Shown here piece by piece: positions 56,529-64,000 of a stretch of 64,000 bases of DNA. Within the stretch, counting starts at the first letter, position 1. Each line of letters begins with the position of its first letter. Source of the stretch: Streptomyces sp. JH14 (GTDB taxonomy: Bacteria > Actinomycetota > Actinomycetes > Streptomycetales > Streptomycetaceae); contig NZ_JAJNEL010000001.1 in assembly GCF_029428675.1 (NCBI RefSeq), positions 4,464,001-4,528,000 of the forward strand, given 5' to 3'. Position numbers and translations under genes: made by a program. The notes beneath the pieces are model-generated. The model saw only the letters and a list, made by a program, of their open reading frames with translations, had not been told where the DNA came from and made no database searches.

Positions 56529-58283
56529 TCAGTCCTTGATCTCGCAGATGACGGCGCCCGACGAGATCGAGCTGCCGACCTCGGCGGCGAGTCCCTTCAC
56601 CGTGCCGGCGCGGTGGGCGTTGAGCGGCTGCTCCATCTTCATGGCCTCCAGGACGACGATGAGGTCGCCCTCCTTGACCTCCTGGCCCTCCCCGACGGCG
56701 ATCTTGACGATCGTGCCCTGCATCGGGGACGCGAGGGTGTCGCCGGAGACCGCGGAGCCGGTCTTCTTCGCCGCGCGCCGCTTGGGCTTGGCGCCCGCCG
56801 CGAGCCCGGTACGGGCCAGGCTCATGCCGAGCGACGACGGCAGGGAGACCTCGAGGCGCTTGCCGCCGACCTCGACGACGACCGTCTCACGGCCGGTCTC
56901 CTCCTCGGCCTCCACGTCGGCGGGGGCGGCGAAGGGCTTGATCTCGTTGACGAACTCGGTCTCGATCCAGCGGGTGTGGATACGGAACGGGTTGCTGGTG
57001 AACGCCGGGTCGGCGACGACCGCGCGGTGGAACGGGATCGCGGTGGCCATGCCCTCGACGTTGAACTCGGCCAGCGCACGCGCCGCCCGCTGCAACGCCT
57101 GCTCACGGGTCGCACCCGTCACGATCAGCTTCGCCAGCAGCGAGTCCCACGCCGGGCCGATCACGGAACCGGACTCGACACCCGCGTCCAGCCGCACGCC
57201 GGGACCGGTCGGCGGCGCGAACACCGTCACCGTGCCCGGAGCCGGCAGGAACCCGCGCCCCGGGTCCTCGCCGTTGATCCGGAACTCGAACGAGTGCCCC
57301 CGCACCGGCGGGTCGTCGTAACCGAGCTTCTCCCCGTCCGCGATCCGGAACATCTCCCGGACCAGGTCGATGCCGCTGACCTCCTCGGTCACCGGGTGCT
57401 CCACCTGGAGACGGGTGTTCACCTCGAGGAACGAGATCGTGCCGTCCACACCGACCAGGAACTCCACGGTCCCCGCACCGACGTACCCGGCCTCCTTCAG
57501 GATCGCCTTCGACGCCGCATACAGCTCGTCGTTCTGCGCCTGGGACAGGAACGGCGCCGGAGCCTCCTCGACCAGCTTCTGGTGACGCCGCTGCAGGGAG
57601 CAGTCACGCGTCGACACGACGACGACATTGCCGTGGCTGTCGGCCAGGCACTGCGTCTCCACGTGCCGCGGCTTGTCCAGGTAGCGCTCCACGAAGCACT
57701 CGCCTCGCCCGAACGCCGCGACCGCCTCACGCACCGCCGAGTCGTACAGCTCCGGGATCTCCTCCAGCGTCCGCGCGACCTTCAGCCCGCGACCGCCGCC
57801 GCCGAACGCCGCCTTGATCGCGATCGGCAGCCCGTGTTCCTTCGCGAACTCCACGACCTCCGCGGAACCCGACACCGGATCCGGCGTGCCTGCGACCAGC
57901 GGGGCGCCGGCGCGCTGGGCGATGTGCCGGGCGGCGACCTTGTCGCCCAGGTCCCGGATCGCCTGCGGCGGCGGGCCGATCCACGTCAGCCCCGCATCCA
58001 GCACCGCCTGCGCGAACTCGGCGTTCTCCGACAGGAACCCGTAACCCGGGTGGATGGCGTCCGCACCCGAGTCCTTGGCCGCCTGCAGCACCTTGGCCAT
58101 GTCCAGGTAGCTGGCTGCCGGGGTGTCACCGCCCAGAGCGAATGCCTCGTCGGCCGCACGTACATGCAGAGCGTCCCGGTCCGGGTCCGCGTAGACGGCC
58201 ACGCTCCCGATCCCGGCATCCCGGCACGCCCGAGCAACACGGACAGCGATTTCGCCACGGTTGGCGATGAGCACCTTGCGCAC
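56529..58283 (-). CDS. accA2: Acyl-CoA carboxylase alpha subunit (biotin carboxylase + BCCP)
   Basis: This 584-residue biotin-dependent carboxylase subunit is encoded on one chain. The biotin carboxylase domain is residues 1-445: KVLIANRGEIAVRVARAC, HPGYGFLSENAEFAQA, FGGGGRGLKVART as ATP-grasp loop, and EVNTRLQVEHPVTEE near 290 as the catalytic region. A linker follows (KPKRRAAKKTGSA). The biotin carrier domain at about 510-584 has VVLEAMKMEQPLNAHRAG with the biotinylated lysine near residue 547. It supplies carboxybiotin to the carboxyltransferase (60551-62134) to make malonyl- and methylmalonyl-CoA. AGGAGGGAG upstream sets GTG 58283. The symbol follows S. coelicolor naming, where two near-identical copies (accA1/accA2) exist. 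Confidence 0.93.
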   Translation of the reverse strand: MRKVLIANRGEIAVRVARACRDAGIGSVAVYADPDRDALHVRAADEAFALGGDTPAASYLDMAKVLQAAKDSGADAIHPGYGFLSENAEFAQAVLDAGLTWIGPPPQAIRDLGDKVAARHIAQRAGAPLVAGTPDPVSGSAEVVEFAKEHGLPIAIKAAFGGGGRGLKVARTLEEIPELYDSAVREAVAAFGRGECFVERYLDKPRHVETQCLADSHGNVVVVSTRDCSLQRRHQKLVEEAPAPFLSQAQNDELYAASKAILKEAGYVGAGTVEFLVGVDGTISFLEVNTRLQVEHPVTEEVSGIDLVREMFRIADGEKLGYDDPPVRGHSFEFRINGEDPGRGFLPAPGTVTVFAPPTGPGVRLDAGVESGSVIGPAWDSLLAKLIVTGATREQALQRAARALAEFNVEGMATAIPFHRAVVADPAFTSNPFRIHTRWIETEFVNEIKPFAAPADVEAEEETGRETVVVEVGGKRLEVSLPSSLGMSLARTGLAAGAKPKRRAAKKTGSAVSGDTLASPMQGTIVKIAVGEGQEVKEGDLIVVLEAMKMEQPLNAHRAGTVKGLAAEVGSSISSGAVICEIKD

Positions 58284-58683
58284 GATGGCTCCCTCCTTGA
58301 AACAAGCTGAGTTTAGGGACTACCGACACGGCCTTACGACCCGTCCCCATTGGTGAGCTTGCCCACACGGAGCGTGATTCGAGGCTTGCTCGAGGCGCGA
58401 AATCCCTTGTGACACCACGGTACGCCGGGATCGATGACCGCACAGTAGCCACGAGGTGTGGTCCAGGTCTCTGTTCGATCGAGGCTCGGGTTCCGGCGTT
58501 TCTTTGTGGAGAACCTACTAATGGGCGGGTATTTCTTTGCGCGACGCACGCGGGGCGTGACAAGTGGAGCGCATCCGGGCCGCGAGAGGCCGGAGCGGGG
58601 CGATCAGTACCGCCGGAACTCTTGTCCGAATGATTACCGGTTAGTAGGGTCCGCGCTACCGCACTTACTACAGGTAACAAGGG
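58284..58683. other. Intergenic region between accA2 and membrane protein gene
   Basis: These 400 bases separate two divergent genes. No gene is supported. Patches of A+T (58490-58530 and 58625-58680) probably hold the two promoters. No palindrome of the nucleoside type is present. Confidence 0.5.
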
Positions 58684-59163
58684 GTGAGCGCCGTGGTGCG
58701 CAGACCGGTGGCGTTCGTGGCCGCGATCGTGCTGCTGGGGGAGGCAGTGGGCATGGTGCTGCTCAACGGCATCCTGGCGACGGTCGTCGACAACCAGCAC
58801 ATGTCGCTCGCCGGGCTGGACCCGGCCGCCATGTCCACCGGGGCATGGGTGATGGGCGGTGTCGCCGGCCTCTACCTGCTGCTGTGCGGCCTGGTCCTGC
58901 TGCTGACCGGCATCCGCGACCGGATTCCCGGGCGCGTCGGACGGATCGCGCTCATCAGCTGCGCCGTGCTGCACGGGGTGCTGGGCGCGCTGACGGTGGG
59001 CCTGGTCGGCTGGGCCGCGTTCGCCTTCATGATGGTCGTGCTCGCCATGATCGTGCTCACGCTGGTCGCGTACGGTAACGGAAGCGTGAGCGGAACCGGA
59101 AGCGAAACCGCCGCCCCGGACGACAACGGCGACGCCGCAGAGAGTGCTCCGGCGCCCGCGTAG
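58684..59163 (+). CDS. Four-helix membrane protein of unknown function
   Basis: The 159-residue protein has four hydrophobic helices (VAFVAAIVLLGEAVGMVLL, VMGGVAGLYLLLCGLVLLL, IALISCAVLHGVLGALTVG, FAFMMVVLAMIVLTLVAY) and a short acidic C-terminal tail. GTG 58684 has AAGGGGTGAG just upstream. I recognise no family. The stop codon TAG at 59161-59163 lies at the edge of MITE copy B, so the last residues may come from the insertion event. It is divergent from accA2, but nothing links them functionally. Confidence 0.78.
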   Translation: MSAVVRRPVAFVAAIVLLGEAVGMVLLNGILATVVDNQHMSLAGLDPAAMSTGAWVMGGVAGLYLLLCGLVLLLTGIRDRIPGRVGRIALISCAVLHGVLGALTVGLVGWAAFAFMMVVLAMIVLTLVAYGNGSVSGTGSETAAPDDNGDAAESAPAPA

Positions 59164-59324
59164 GGGCCGTCCCGTCATCCCTGGTGGATCAGCCGCGGCG
59201 TCGGATGTGGCGCACCGCACGGCGGGGGATCGTGCTCGTACGGCGCGTGTTCGGGTGTTCCGGCAACGCGGCGAGGTGCCGCGGCTGTGGTCGTGCGCCC
59301 GCCGGGGATGCTGGGACCGCCCTT
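59163..59324. mobile_element. MITE-like repeat, copy B (162 bp, inverted relative to A)
   Basis: The reverse complement of copy A (49173-49334) aligns along its whole length, with the same 162-base size and only scattered differences. The left end GGGGCCGTCCCGTCATCCC abuts the TAG stop of the membrane protein gene. The right end is 16 bases from the Maf stop. Confidence 0.8.
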
Positions 59325-59340
59325 AGCCCGTTCGGGGGTT

Positions 59341-59952
59341 TCAGACCCACAGATCGGTGACCGAGAAACCCAGTTGGCCCAGCAGCCGGCGCAGCAGCGG
59401 CAGGGAGAGGCCGATGACGTTGCCGTGGTCGCCCTCGATGGAGTCGACGAACGGGGCCGAGCGGCCGTCCAGCGTGAAGGCGCCCGCGACATGGAGCGGT
59501 TCACCCGAAGCGACGTACGCGGAGATCTCGGCGTCCGTCGGCTCGCCGAACCGGACGAGGGTGGACGCGGTCGCGGAGGCCGCGCGCCCGGTCGCGGTGT
59601 CGAACACACTGTGGCCCGTCTGCAGGACGCCGGTCCGGCCGCGCATGGATTTCCAGCGGGCCGTGGCCTCCTCGCTGTCGGCCGGCTTGCCGAGCGCCTT
59701 GCCGTCGAGCTCGAGAACCGAGTCGCATCCGATGACGAGGGCGCCCGCCGCCTCGGGCCGGGCGGCCACGGTGGCGGCCTTGGCCTCGGCGAGCACAAGT
59801 GCCAGCTCGGCGGGTGTCGGGGCGGACAGTGCGTCCTCGTCCACCCCGCTGACGATCACCTCCGGCGCGAACCCGGCCTGACGCAGCAGGGCGAGGCGGG
59901 CGGGGGAGGCGGAGGCGAGCACGAGTCGGCGCTGATCAGTCATGCCGGTCAT
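59341..59952 (-). CDS. Maf-family nucleotide pyrophosphatase
   Basis: This protein of about 203 residues is of the Maf/HAM1-like superfamily, which hydrolyses non-canonical or modified NTPs (for example dTTP/UTP or m5UTP) and can affect septum formation. LVLASASPARLALLRQAGF is the signature N-terminus. VIGCDSVLELDGKALGKP (about residue 75) and WKSMRGRTGVLQTGH follow. FVDSIEGDHGNVIGLSLPLL (about 170) completes the site. Starts at ATG 59952 and 59943 are both possible, with no clear ribosome site to decide. It is downstream of mmpB and the carboxylase genes on the same strand and may be part of the same long unit. Confidence 0.92.
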   Translation of the reverse strand: MTGMTDQRRLVLASASPARLALLRQAGFAPEVIVSGVDEDALSAPTPAELALVLAEAKAATVAARPEAAGALVIGCDSVLELDGKALGKPADSEEATARWKSMRGRTGVLQTGHSVFDTATGRAASATASTLVRFGEPTDAEISAYVASGEPLHVAGAFTLDGRSAPFVDSIEGDHGNVIGLSLPLLRRLLGQLGFSVTDLWV

Positions 59953-60017
59953 CGTAGAAGCACCGGGCGCGTCACAGGACCACGCGCCCGCAGGCAGGTC
60001 CGGCACCGGGCACGGCC

Positions 60018-60146
60018 TCAGCGCGTGCCCAGTACGAACATCGCGATCACCATTGCGCACGCGAGCACGAGGCCCACCCGCCGCATCATGTCCTGGGCGT
60101 CGCGCAGCTCTTTGGGGGGCTTGTTCTCGGGGTCCGACCACAGCAT
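60018..60146 (-). CDS. mmpB: Small morphogenic membrane protein MmpB
   Basis: A 42-residue protein starts at ATG 60146. It has a charged, proline-rich cytoplasmic start (LWSDPENKPPKELRDAQDMM) and one hydrophobic helix (GLVLACAMVIAMFVLGT). I recognise the sequence as the protein called morphogenic membrane protein MmpB in Streptomyces annotation. It lies between accE and maf on the same strand. Single-pass proteins of this size commonly act by binding larger membrane or cell-division proteins, but its partner cannot be inferred here. The reading frame is clear and in Streptomyces codon style. Confidence 0.7.
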   Translation of the reverse strand: MLWSDPENKPPKELRDAQDMMRRVGLVLACAMVIAMFVLGTR

Positions 60147-60248
60147 GGTCCCGATCCTGCTGCGGCCGCTGCCGGGCCGCCTGAGTACGGGTACTCAGCC
60201 GCCCCGTGCGCACGGACCAGATCGCTCCGTGGTGATATGGCGACATGG

Positions 60249-60288
60249 CGACAGGCCCGGAACCCCACCGGGGTTTCCGGACCTGTCG
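60249..60288 (-). terminator. Hairpin after accE
   Basis: An imperfect stem of about 16 bp, with arms near 60251-60266 and 60269-60286, one mismatch, one bulged A and core CCGGAA/TTCCGG, lies downstream of the accE stop and upstream of mmpB. Confidence 0.6.
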
Positions 60289-60329
60289 AAGACGCTCATC
60301 GACCCCGACGGGCCAGGGCCGGAAAGGCC

Positions 60330-60536
60330 CTACACGGGCCAGTAGGTCCGTGCCCAGGCGCGTGGGCCGGGGCGGGGCCGGTCGTGGCGCGCGATGCGGC
60401 CGGGGTCGGACCATTGCTCGGGCAGGTCCGGCCCGTCGGGCGGTACGGCGGCCGTGGCCGCGGCGCGTGCCTGGACCACCGCGAGTGCGGCGGCCAGTTC
60501 CTCCGGGGTCGGGTTGCCCCGTATGACCTTGATCAT
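60330..60536 (-). CDS. accE: Acyl-CoA carboxylase epsilon subunit
   Basis: A 68-residue protein. IKVIRGNPTPEELAAALAVV at the N-terminus is the hallmark of AccE/PccE epsilon subunits, which bridge the alpha and beta subunits of actinobacterial carboxylases and raise activity. A basic, aromatic end (RAWARTYWPV) follows. ATG 60536 lies 14 bases after the carboxyltransferase stop, so they form one operon. The size fits the known short epsilon subunits. Confidence 0.92.
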   Translation of the reverse strand: MIKVIRGNPTPEELAAALAVVQARAAATAAVPPDGPDLPEQWSDPGRIARHDRPRPGPRAWARTYWPV

Positions 60537-60550
60537 GGTCAGGACCCTTT

Positions 60551-62134
60551 CTAGAGGGGGATGTTGCCGTGCTTCTTCGGGGGCAGGGATTCGCGCTTGG
60601 TGCGCAGCTGGCGCAGGCCCTTGACCACGTGGGCCCGGGTGTCGGACGGCATGATCACCGCGTCGACGTAGCCGCGCTCGGCCGCCACGTACGGGTTGAG
60701 CAGGGTGTCCTCGTAGTCGGCGATCAGCTCGGCGCGGGTGGCCTCGATGTCGTCCGCGGCTGCGATGGTGCGGCGGTGCAGGATGTTCACCGCGCCCTGG
60801 GCGCCCATCACCGCGATCTGCGCGGTCGGCCAGGCGAGGTTGATGTCCGCGCCCAGGTGCTTGGAGCCCATGACGTCGTACGCGCCGCCGAACGCCTTGC
60901 GGGTGATCACGGTGATCAGCGGGACGGTCGCCTCCGCGTAGGCGTAGATCAGTTTGGCGCCGCGGCGGATGATGCCGCCGTACTCCTGGTCGACGCCGGG
61001 CAGGAAGCCGGGGACGTCGACGAAGGTCAGCACGGGGACGTTGAAGGCGTCGCAGGTGCGGACGAAGCGTGCGGCCTTCTCGCTCGCGTTGATGTCCAGA
61101 CAGCCCGCGAACTGCATCGGCTGGTTGGCGACGATGCCGACGGGGTAGCCCTCGACGCGCCCGAAGCCGGTGATGATGTTCGGCGCGAACAGGGCCTGCG
61201 TCTCCAGGAACTCGCCGTCGTCCAGCACGTGCTCGATGGCGGTGTGCATGTCGTAGGGCTGGTTCGCCGAGTCGGGGATGAGGGTGTCGAGCTCGCGGTC
61301 CTCGTCGGTCGTCGCGAGATCCGCCGTTTCCGGGAAGGCGGGTGCCTCGGAGAGGTTGTTCGACGGGAGGTACGACAGCAGCGACTTGACGTACTCGATG
61401 GCGTCCTTCTCGTCGCCCGCCATGTGGTGCGCCACACCGGAGGTGGTGTTGTGCGTGCGGGCTCCGCCCAGCTCCTCGAAGCCGACGTCCTCGCCGGTGA
61501 CCGTCTTGATGACGTCGGGGCCGGTGATGAACATGTGCGAGGTCTTGTCGACCATGACCGTGAAGTCGGTGATCGCGGGGGAGTAGACCGCGCCGCCCGC
61601 GCACGGTCCGACGATCAGCGAGATCTGCGGGACGACACCCGAGGCGTGCACATTGCGGCGGAAGATCTCGGCGAACAGGCCGAGCGCCGCGACACCTTCC
61701 TGGATGCGGGCGCCGCCGCCGTCGTTGATGCCGATGACGGGGCAGCCGGTCTTCAGTGCGAAGTCCATCACCTTGACGATTTTCTCACCGTAGACCTCGC
61801 CGAGCGACCCGCCGAAGATGGTGAAGTCCTGCGAGTACACGCAGACGGGGCGGCCGTCGACCGTGCCGTAGCCGGTGACGACACCGTCTCCGTACGGGCG
61901 GTTCTTCTCGATGCCGAAGTTGGTGGAACGGTGCCGGGCGAACTCGTCGAGCTCCACGAAGGAGCCCTCGTCGAGCAGGAGATCGACCCGCTCACGGGCG
62001 GTCAACTTGCCCTTGGCGTGCTGCTTTTCGACCGCGCGTGCGGATCCGGCGTGGGTCGCCTCGTCGATACGGCGCTGCAGGTCCGCGATCTTGCCCGCGG
62101 TGGTGTGGATGTCGATCTCTTCCGGCTCGGACAT
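60551..62134 (-). CDS. pccB: Acyl-CoA (propionyl-CoA) carboxylase beta subunit
   Basis: This 527-residue carboxyltransferase forms malonyl-/methylmalonyl-CoA from carboxybiotin and acetyl-/propionyl-CoA. The N-terminal half contains KGKLTARERVDLLLDEGSF, FTIFGGSLGEVYGEKI and the oxyanion motif INDGGGARIQEGV. The C-terminal half has FVDVPGFLPGVDQEYGGIIR and AFGGAYDVMGSKHLGAD, whose aspartate (near residue 420) is the substrate-choosing residue in this family, favouring use of both substrates. The ATG at 62134 has GGGAG about 11 bases upstream. It is divergent from birA and pairs with accA2 and accE in the complex. Confidence 0.95.
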   Translation of the reverse strand: MSEPEEIDIHTTAGKIADLQRRIDEATHAGSARAVEKQHAKGKLTARERVDLLLDEGSFVELDEFARHRSTNFGIEKNRPYGDGVVTGYGTVDGRPVCVYSQDFTIFGGSLGEVYGEKIVKVMDFALKTGCPVIGINDGGGARIQEGVAALGLFAEIFRRNVHASGVVPQISLIVGPCAGGAVYSPAITDFTVMVDKTSHMFITGPDVIKTVTGEDVGFEELGGARTHNTTSGVAHHMAGDEKDAIEYVKSLLSYLPSNNLSEAPAFPETADLATTDEDRELDTLIPDSANQPYDMHTAIEHVLDDGEFLETQALFAPNIITGFGRVEGYPVGIVANQPMQFAGCLDINASEKAARFVRTCDAFNVPVLTFVDVPGFLPGVDQEYGGIIRRGAKLIYAYAEATVPLITVITRKAFGGAYDVMGSKHLGADINLAWPTAQIAVMGAQGAVNILHRRTIAAADDIEATRAELIADYEDTLLNPYVAAERGYVDAVIMPSDTRAHVVKGLRQLRTKRESLPPKKHGNIPL

Positions 62135-62311
62135 CGGGTGGCGGCTCCCTGCCTGGTCACGGGGACGACTTACTGGTGGGTTCTGCGGCTGCGCGCGAGG
62201 CCGTGTGCGCGGCGACTGCCGGTCCGGCAGCTGCCGGTCGGACTCTGAACAGCTACTGATCCGTAGCGTATCGGCGCGGATACGGTTCGGCAGTGCGTCG
62301 TTTGCCACACC

Positions 62312-62317
62312 TAGGGT
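62312..62317 (+). promoter_or_regulatory. -10 element of a leaderless birA transcript
   Basis: TAGGGT at 62312-62317 stands seven bases before the ATG at 62325, the spacing expected when transcription starts at the start codon. No Shine-Dalgarno is present. Confidence 0.5.
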
Positions 62318-62324
62318 GGCTTGC

Positions 62325-63191
62325 ATGACACCTCCGGATGCGTCACCGAACCGCTGGTCGGACCTGGACCGGCCGCCTCTGAACGTCCCCGCGCTGCGCC
62401 GTGGGCTGCTGCGGCCGGGCGCGCTGTGGACCTCGCTCGACGTCGTGGACTCCACCGGGTCCACCAACACCGACCTCGCCGCACGGGCGGCGGAGCTCGT
62501 CGAGGGCACCGTCCTGGTCGCTGAGGAGCAGACCGCGGGCCGCGGCCGCCTCGACCGGTCCTGGACGGCGCCGGCCCGCTCGGGGCTGTTCTTCTCCGTC
62601 TACCTCGTCCCCGGCGACGACGTGCCGGTCCACCGTTGGGGCTGGCTGCCGCTGCTCGCCGGTGTCGCGACCGCCACCGGTCTGGCAAAGGCGGCAGGCG
62701 TCGACACGGCACTCAAATGGCCCAACGACCTGCTGGTCGATGTCGCGGGAGAGGAACGCAAGGCGGGCGGCATCCTGGCGGAACGGGCCGGGAACGGCGT
62801 CGTCATCGGCATCGGTGTCAATGTCACCCTGCGCGCGGCCGAACTGCCCGCCCCGACGGCCGCCTCGCTGTCGCTGGCCGGGGCGGTCTCCACGGACCGG
62901 GAGACGCTCCTGCGCGGCGTGCTGCGCTCACTGGACCACTGGTACGGCGAGTGGCGTGCGGCAGGCGGTGACGCGGCGCGGAGCGGCCTGCAGGCGGCGT
63001 ACGCGGCAGGCTGCGCGACGCTGGGCAGGACGGTACGGGCCCAGCTGCCCGGCGACCGGTCGGTCGTCGGCGAGGCGGTGGCGATCGACGGCGACGGCCG
63101 CCTGGTCCTGTCCACCGCCGACGGCGTCCAGGAGCCGCTGTCGGCGGCCGACATCATCCACCTGCGCGGTACGGACGACACCCTCACCTGA
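62325..63191 (+). CDS. birA: Biotin-[acetyl-CoA-carboxylase] ligase
   Basis: This class I biotin protein ligase has 288 residues. DSTGSTNTDLAARA and EEQTAGRGRLDRSWTAP (about residue 68) form the biotinyl-AMP site. LKWPNDLLVD (about 128) and KAGGILAE (about 145) complete it. The C-terminal SH3-like domain is at about 240-288. There is no N-terminal HTH, so it is not a biotin repressor. It attaches biotin to the AccA2 carrier domain encoded four kilobases away. Divergent from pccB, it shares a 190-base promoter region. Confidence 0.94.
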   Translation: MTPPDASPNRWSDLDRPPLNVPALRRGLLRPGALWTSLDVVDSTGSTNTDLAARAAELVEGTVLVAEEQTAGRGRLDRSWTAPARSGLFFSVYLVPGDDVPVHRWGWLPLLAGVATATGLAKAAGVDTALKWPNDLLVDVAGEERKAGGILAERAGNGVVIGIGVNVTLRAAELPAPTAASLSLAGAVSTDRETLLRGVLRSLDHWYGEWRAAGGDAARSGLQAAYAAGCATLGRTVRAQLPGDRSVVGEAVAIDGDGRLVLSTADGVQEPLSAADIIHLRGTDDTLT

Positions 63192-63259
63192 GCACACCCG
63201 GCCCGGGCCCCCGCTTGCCGTCCCCGGGCCGCTCCCGGCCCCTGCCCGGTGGAAGGCAC

Positions 63260-63470
63260 CCCAGGGGCCACACCGCACGCGCCCGGCCCGCCACCGGCTG
63301 TTCCCGGGCCGCGCCCGGCCCCCCTGCCCGATGGCGGCCCCGCACGGAGCCCCGCCCCGCGTACCCGGCCCTTTCCTGCCCGATGGCGACGACCCACGGG
63401 CCCCCGCCCCGCGTACCCGGCCCGCCACCAGCCGTTCTCCGGGTGCTCCCGGACCTCCACCCCGTGGAAA
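63260..63470. repeat. Degenerate C-rich tandem repeats upstream of cya
   Basis: A unit of about 50 bases is repeated imperfectly. CTGCCCGATGGCG occurs near 63326 and 63375, GCCCCGCGTACCCGGCCC near 63354 and 63404, and GCCCGGCCCGCCACC-like text near 63280 and 63415. Strand composition is heavily C-biased. This fills most of the 436-base gap between birA and cya, where no gene is supported. Confidence 0.65.
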
Positions 63471-63627
63471 CCGCCCACCGAGGAGCACCCCCCGCGGCCC
63501 CTGCACCCGGCCAACCCCGTACCCGGGCGCCCTGGGGACGTGAGGTAGCGCACATCTGCCGTATCGTTGAGGCGATCCACCGACAGATCGGCAGGGCAGT
63601 GCGCAGGGAACGGGCAGGAGGCGGCTG

Positions 63628-64000
63628 GTGACCGTCGACGACACGACCTCCGGTGCGGGCGCGGAGCCCCGGCCGGAGCCCTCGGTCCACGCGACACCGC
63701 ATCACGAAGTCGACCACACGGCCGAACCGACCGACGATCCCCTTGCGATCCGGCTGGAACAGCTGATTCTGGGCGCCGACCGTCGCTATACCCCGTTCCA
63801 GGCCGCCCGTACCGCCGGAGTCTCGATGGACCTGGCGTCCCGGTTCTGGCGGGCCATGGGGTTCGCCGACATCGGGCAGGCCAAGGCGCTCACCGAGGCG
63901 GACGTACTGGCGCTGCGCCGGCTCGCCGGCCTGGTCGAGGCCGGGCTGCTCAGCGAGCCGATGGCGGTGCAGGTCGCCCGGTCCACCGGGCAGACCACCG
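63628..64000 (+). CDS. cya: Adenylate cyclase, N-terminal part (runs off the window)
   Basis: The first 124 residues are seen. GTG 63628 is preceded by AGGAGG at 63616-63621. After an acidic, disordered start of about 30 residues comes a helical regulatory domain (IRLEQLILGADRRYTPFQAA, RTAGVSMDLASRFWRAMGFAD, AKALTEADVLALRRLAGLVE). This is typical of the actinobacterial adenylate cyclases in which a helical N-terminal domain precedes the class III cyclase domain. The catalytic part lies beyond position 64000. The location after the carboxylase genes and birA agrees with the single cya of S. coelicolor, needed for germination and antibiotic production. Confidence 0.82.
   Translation, partial: MTVDDTTSGAGAEPRPEPSVHATPHHEVDHTAEPTDDPLAIRLEQLILGADRRYTPFQAARTAGVSMDLASRFWRAMGFADIGQAKALTEADVLALRRLAGLVEAGLLSEPMAVQVARSTGQTT

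Noticed and set aside
1..64000. Search for tRNA genes, CRISPR arrays, integrase/attachment sites and biosynthetic megasynthases
   Set aside because: No cloverleaf, regular spacer array, integrase or modular synthase was found on either strand by eye.

Overview
The window is one 64 kb stretch of a Streptomyces chromosome. Evidence: very high G+C with almost every third codon position G or C, many GTG starts and apparently leaderless genes, and a gene set I recognise from the core of Streptomyces chromosomes (the afsQ1-afsQ2-sigQ locus, the accA2/pccB/accE acyl-CoA carboxylase genes, and an adenylate cyclase). From memory the order resembles the S. coelicolor SCO487x-SCO4928 region. No tRNA, rRNA, CRISPR array, prophage or complete transposon was seen.

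Layout. (1) 1-3062: a sortase-like remnant, a LeuE-type exporter, and a TetR regulator divergent from an FAD monooxygenase with two identical operators. (2) 3144-14283: a surface-glycan block. It holds a nonulosonic-acid pathway (NeuB-like synthase, CMP-nonulosonate synthetase fused to a phosphatase), a polysialyltransferase-type enzyme, a GT2 glycosyltransferase, two more candidate transferases, a methyltransferase and a membrane O-acyltransferase. It probably makes a Kdn/sialic-acid-like wall polymer. (3) 14950-23432: an amidohydrolase, then a nucleoside ABC importer (lipoprotein, ATPase, two permeases), cytidine deaminase and thymidine phosphorylase. (4) 23620-30851: a STAS protein, an ECF sigma factor overlapping a tiny membrane protein, an L,D-transpeptidase, a divergent MFS/LysR pair, a second FAD monooxygenase and a frameshifted gene remnant. 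(5) 30902-40322: a hydrolase, adenosine deaminase, small secreted, PspC and VanZ proteins, the AfsQ1/AfsQ2 two-component system with its lipoprotein and SigQ, and a NarL-type two-component system. (6) 40458-44909: an ABC exporter divergent from that system, a uridine kinase-like protein and a secreted peptide. (7) 44991-52803: deoC with two aldehyde dehydrogenases, a PH-domain protein, a PGM2-type phosphomutase and purine nucleoside phosphorylase. (8) 53066-64000: a quinone reductase-type flavoprotein, DeoR and TetR regulators, the acyl-CoA carboxylase module with biotin ligase, Maf, MmpB, and the 5' end of cya.

How the genes work together. The clearest theme is nucleoside salvage. Uptake (16327-21647), deamination (cdd, add), phosphorolysis (deoA, purine nucleoside phosphorylase), a likely pentose-phosphate mutase, deoC and an aldehyde dehydrogenase form one catabolic route spread over 36 kb. 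Six copies of the palindrome CTACGCGCGTAG (or a near match) stand in front of the six transcription units that carry most of these genes, which implies a single local regulon with one unidentified repressor. A second theme is the biotin-dependent carboxylase set (biotin carboxylase/BCCP, carboxyltransferase, epsilon subunit and the BirA that loads the biotin).

Two complete copies and one partial copy of a 162-bp MITE-like repeat sit exactly at stop codons. Long perfect hairpins mark many gene ends.
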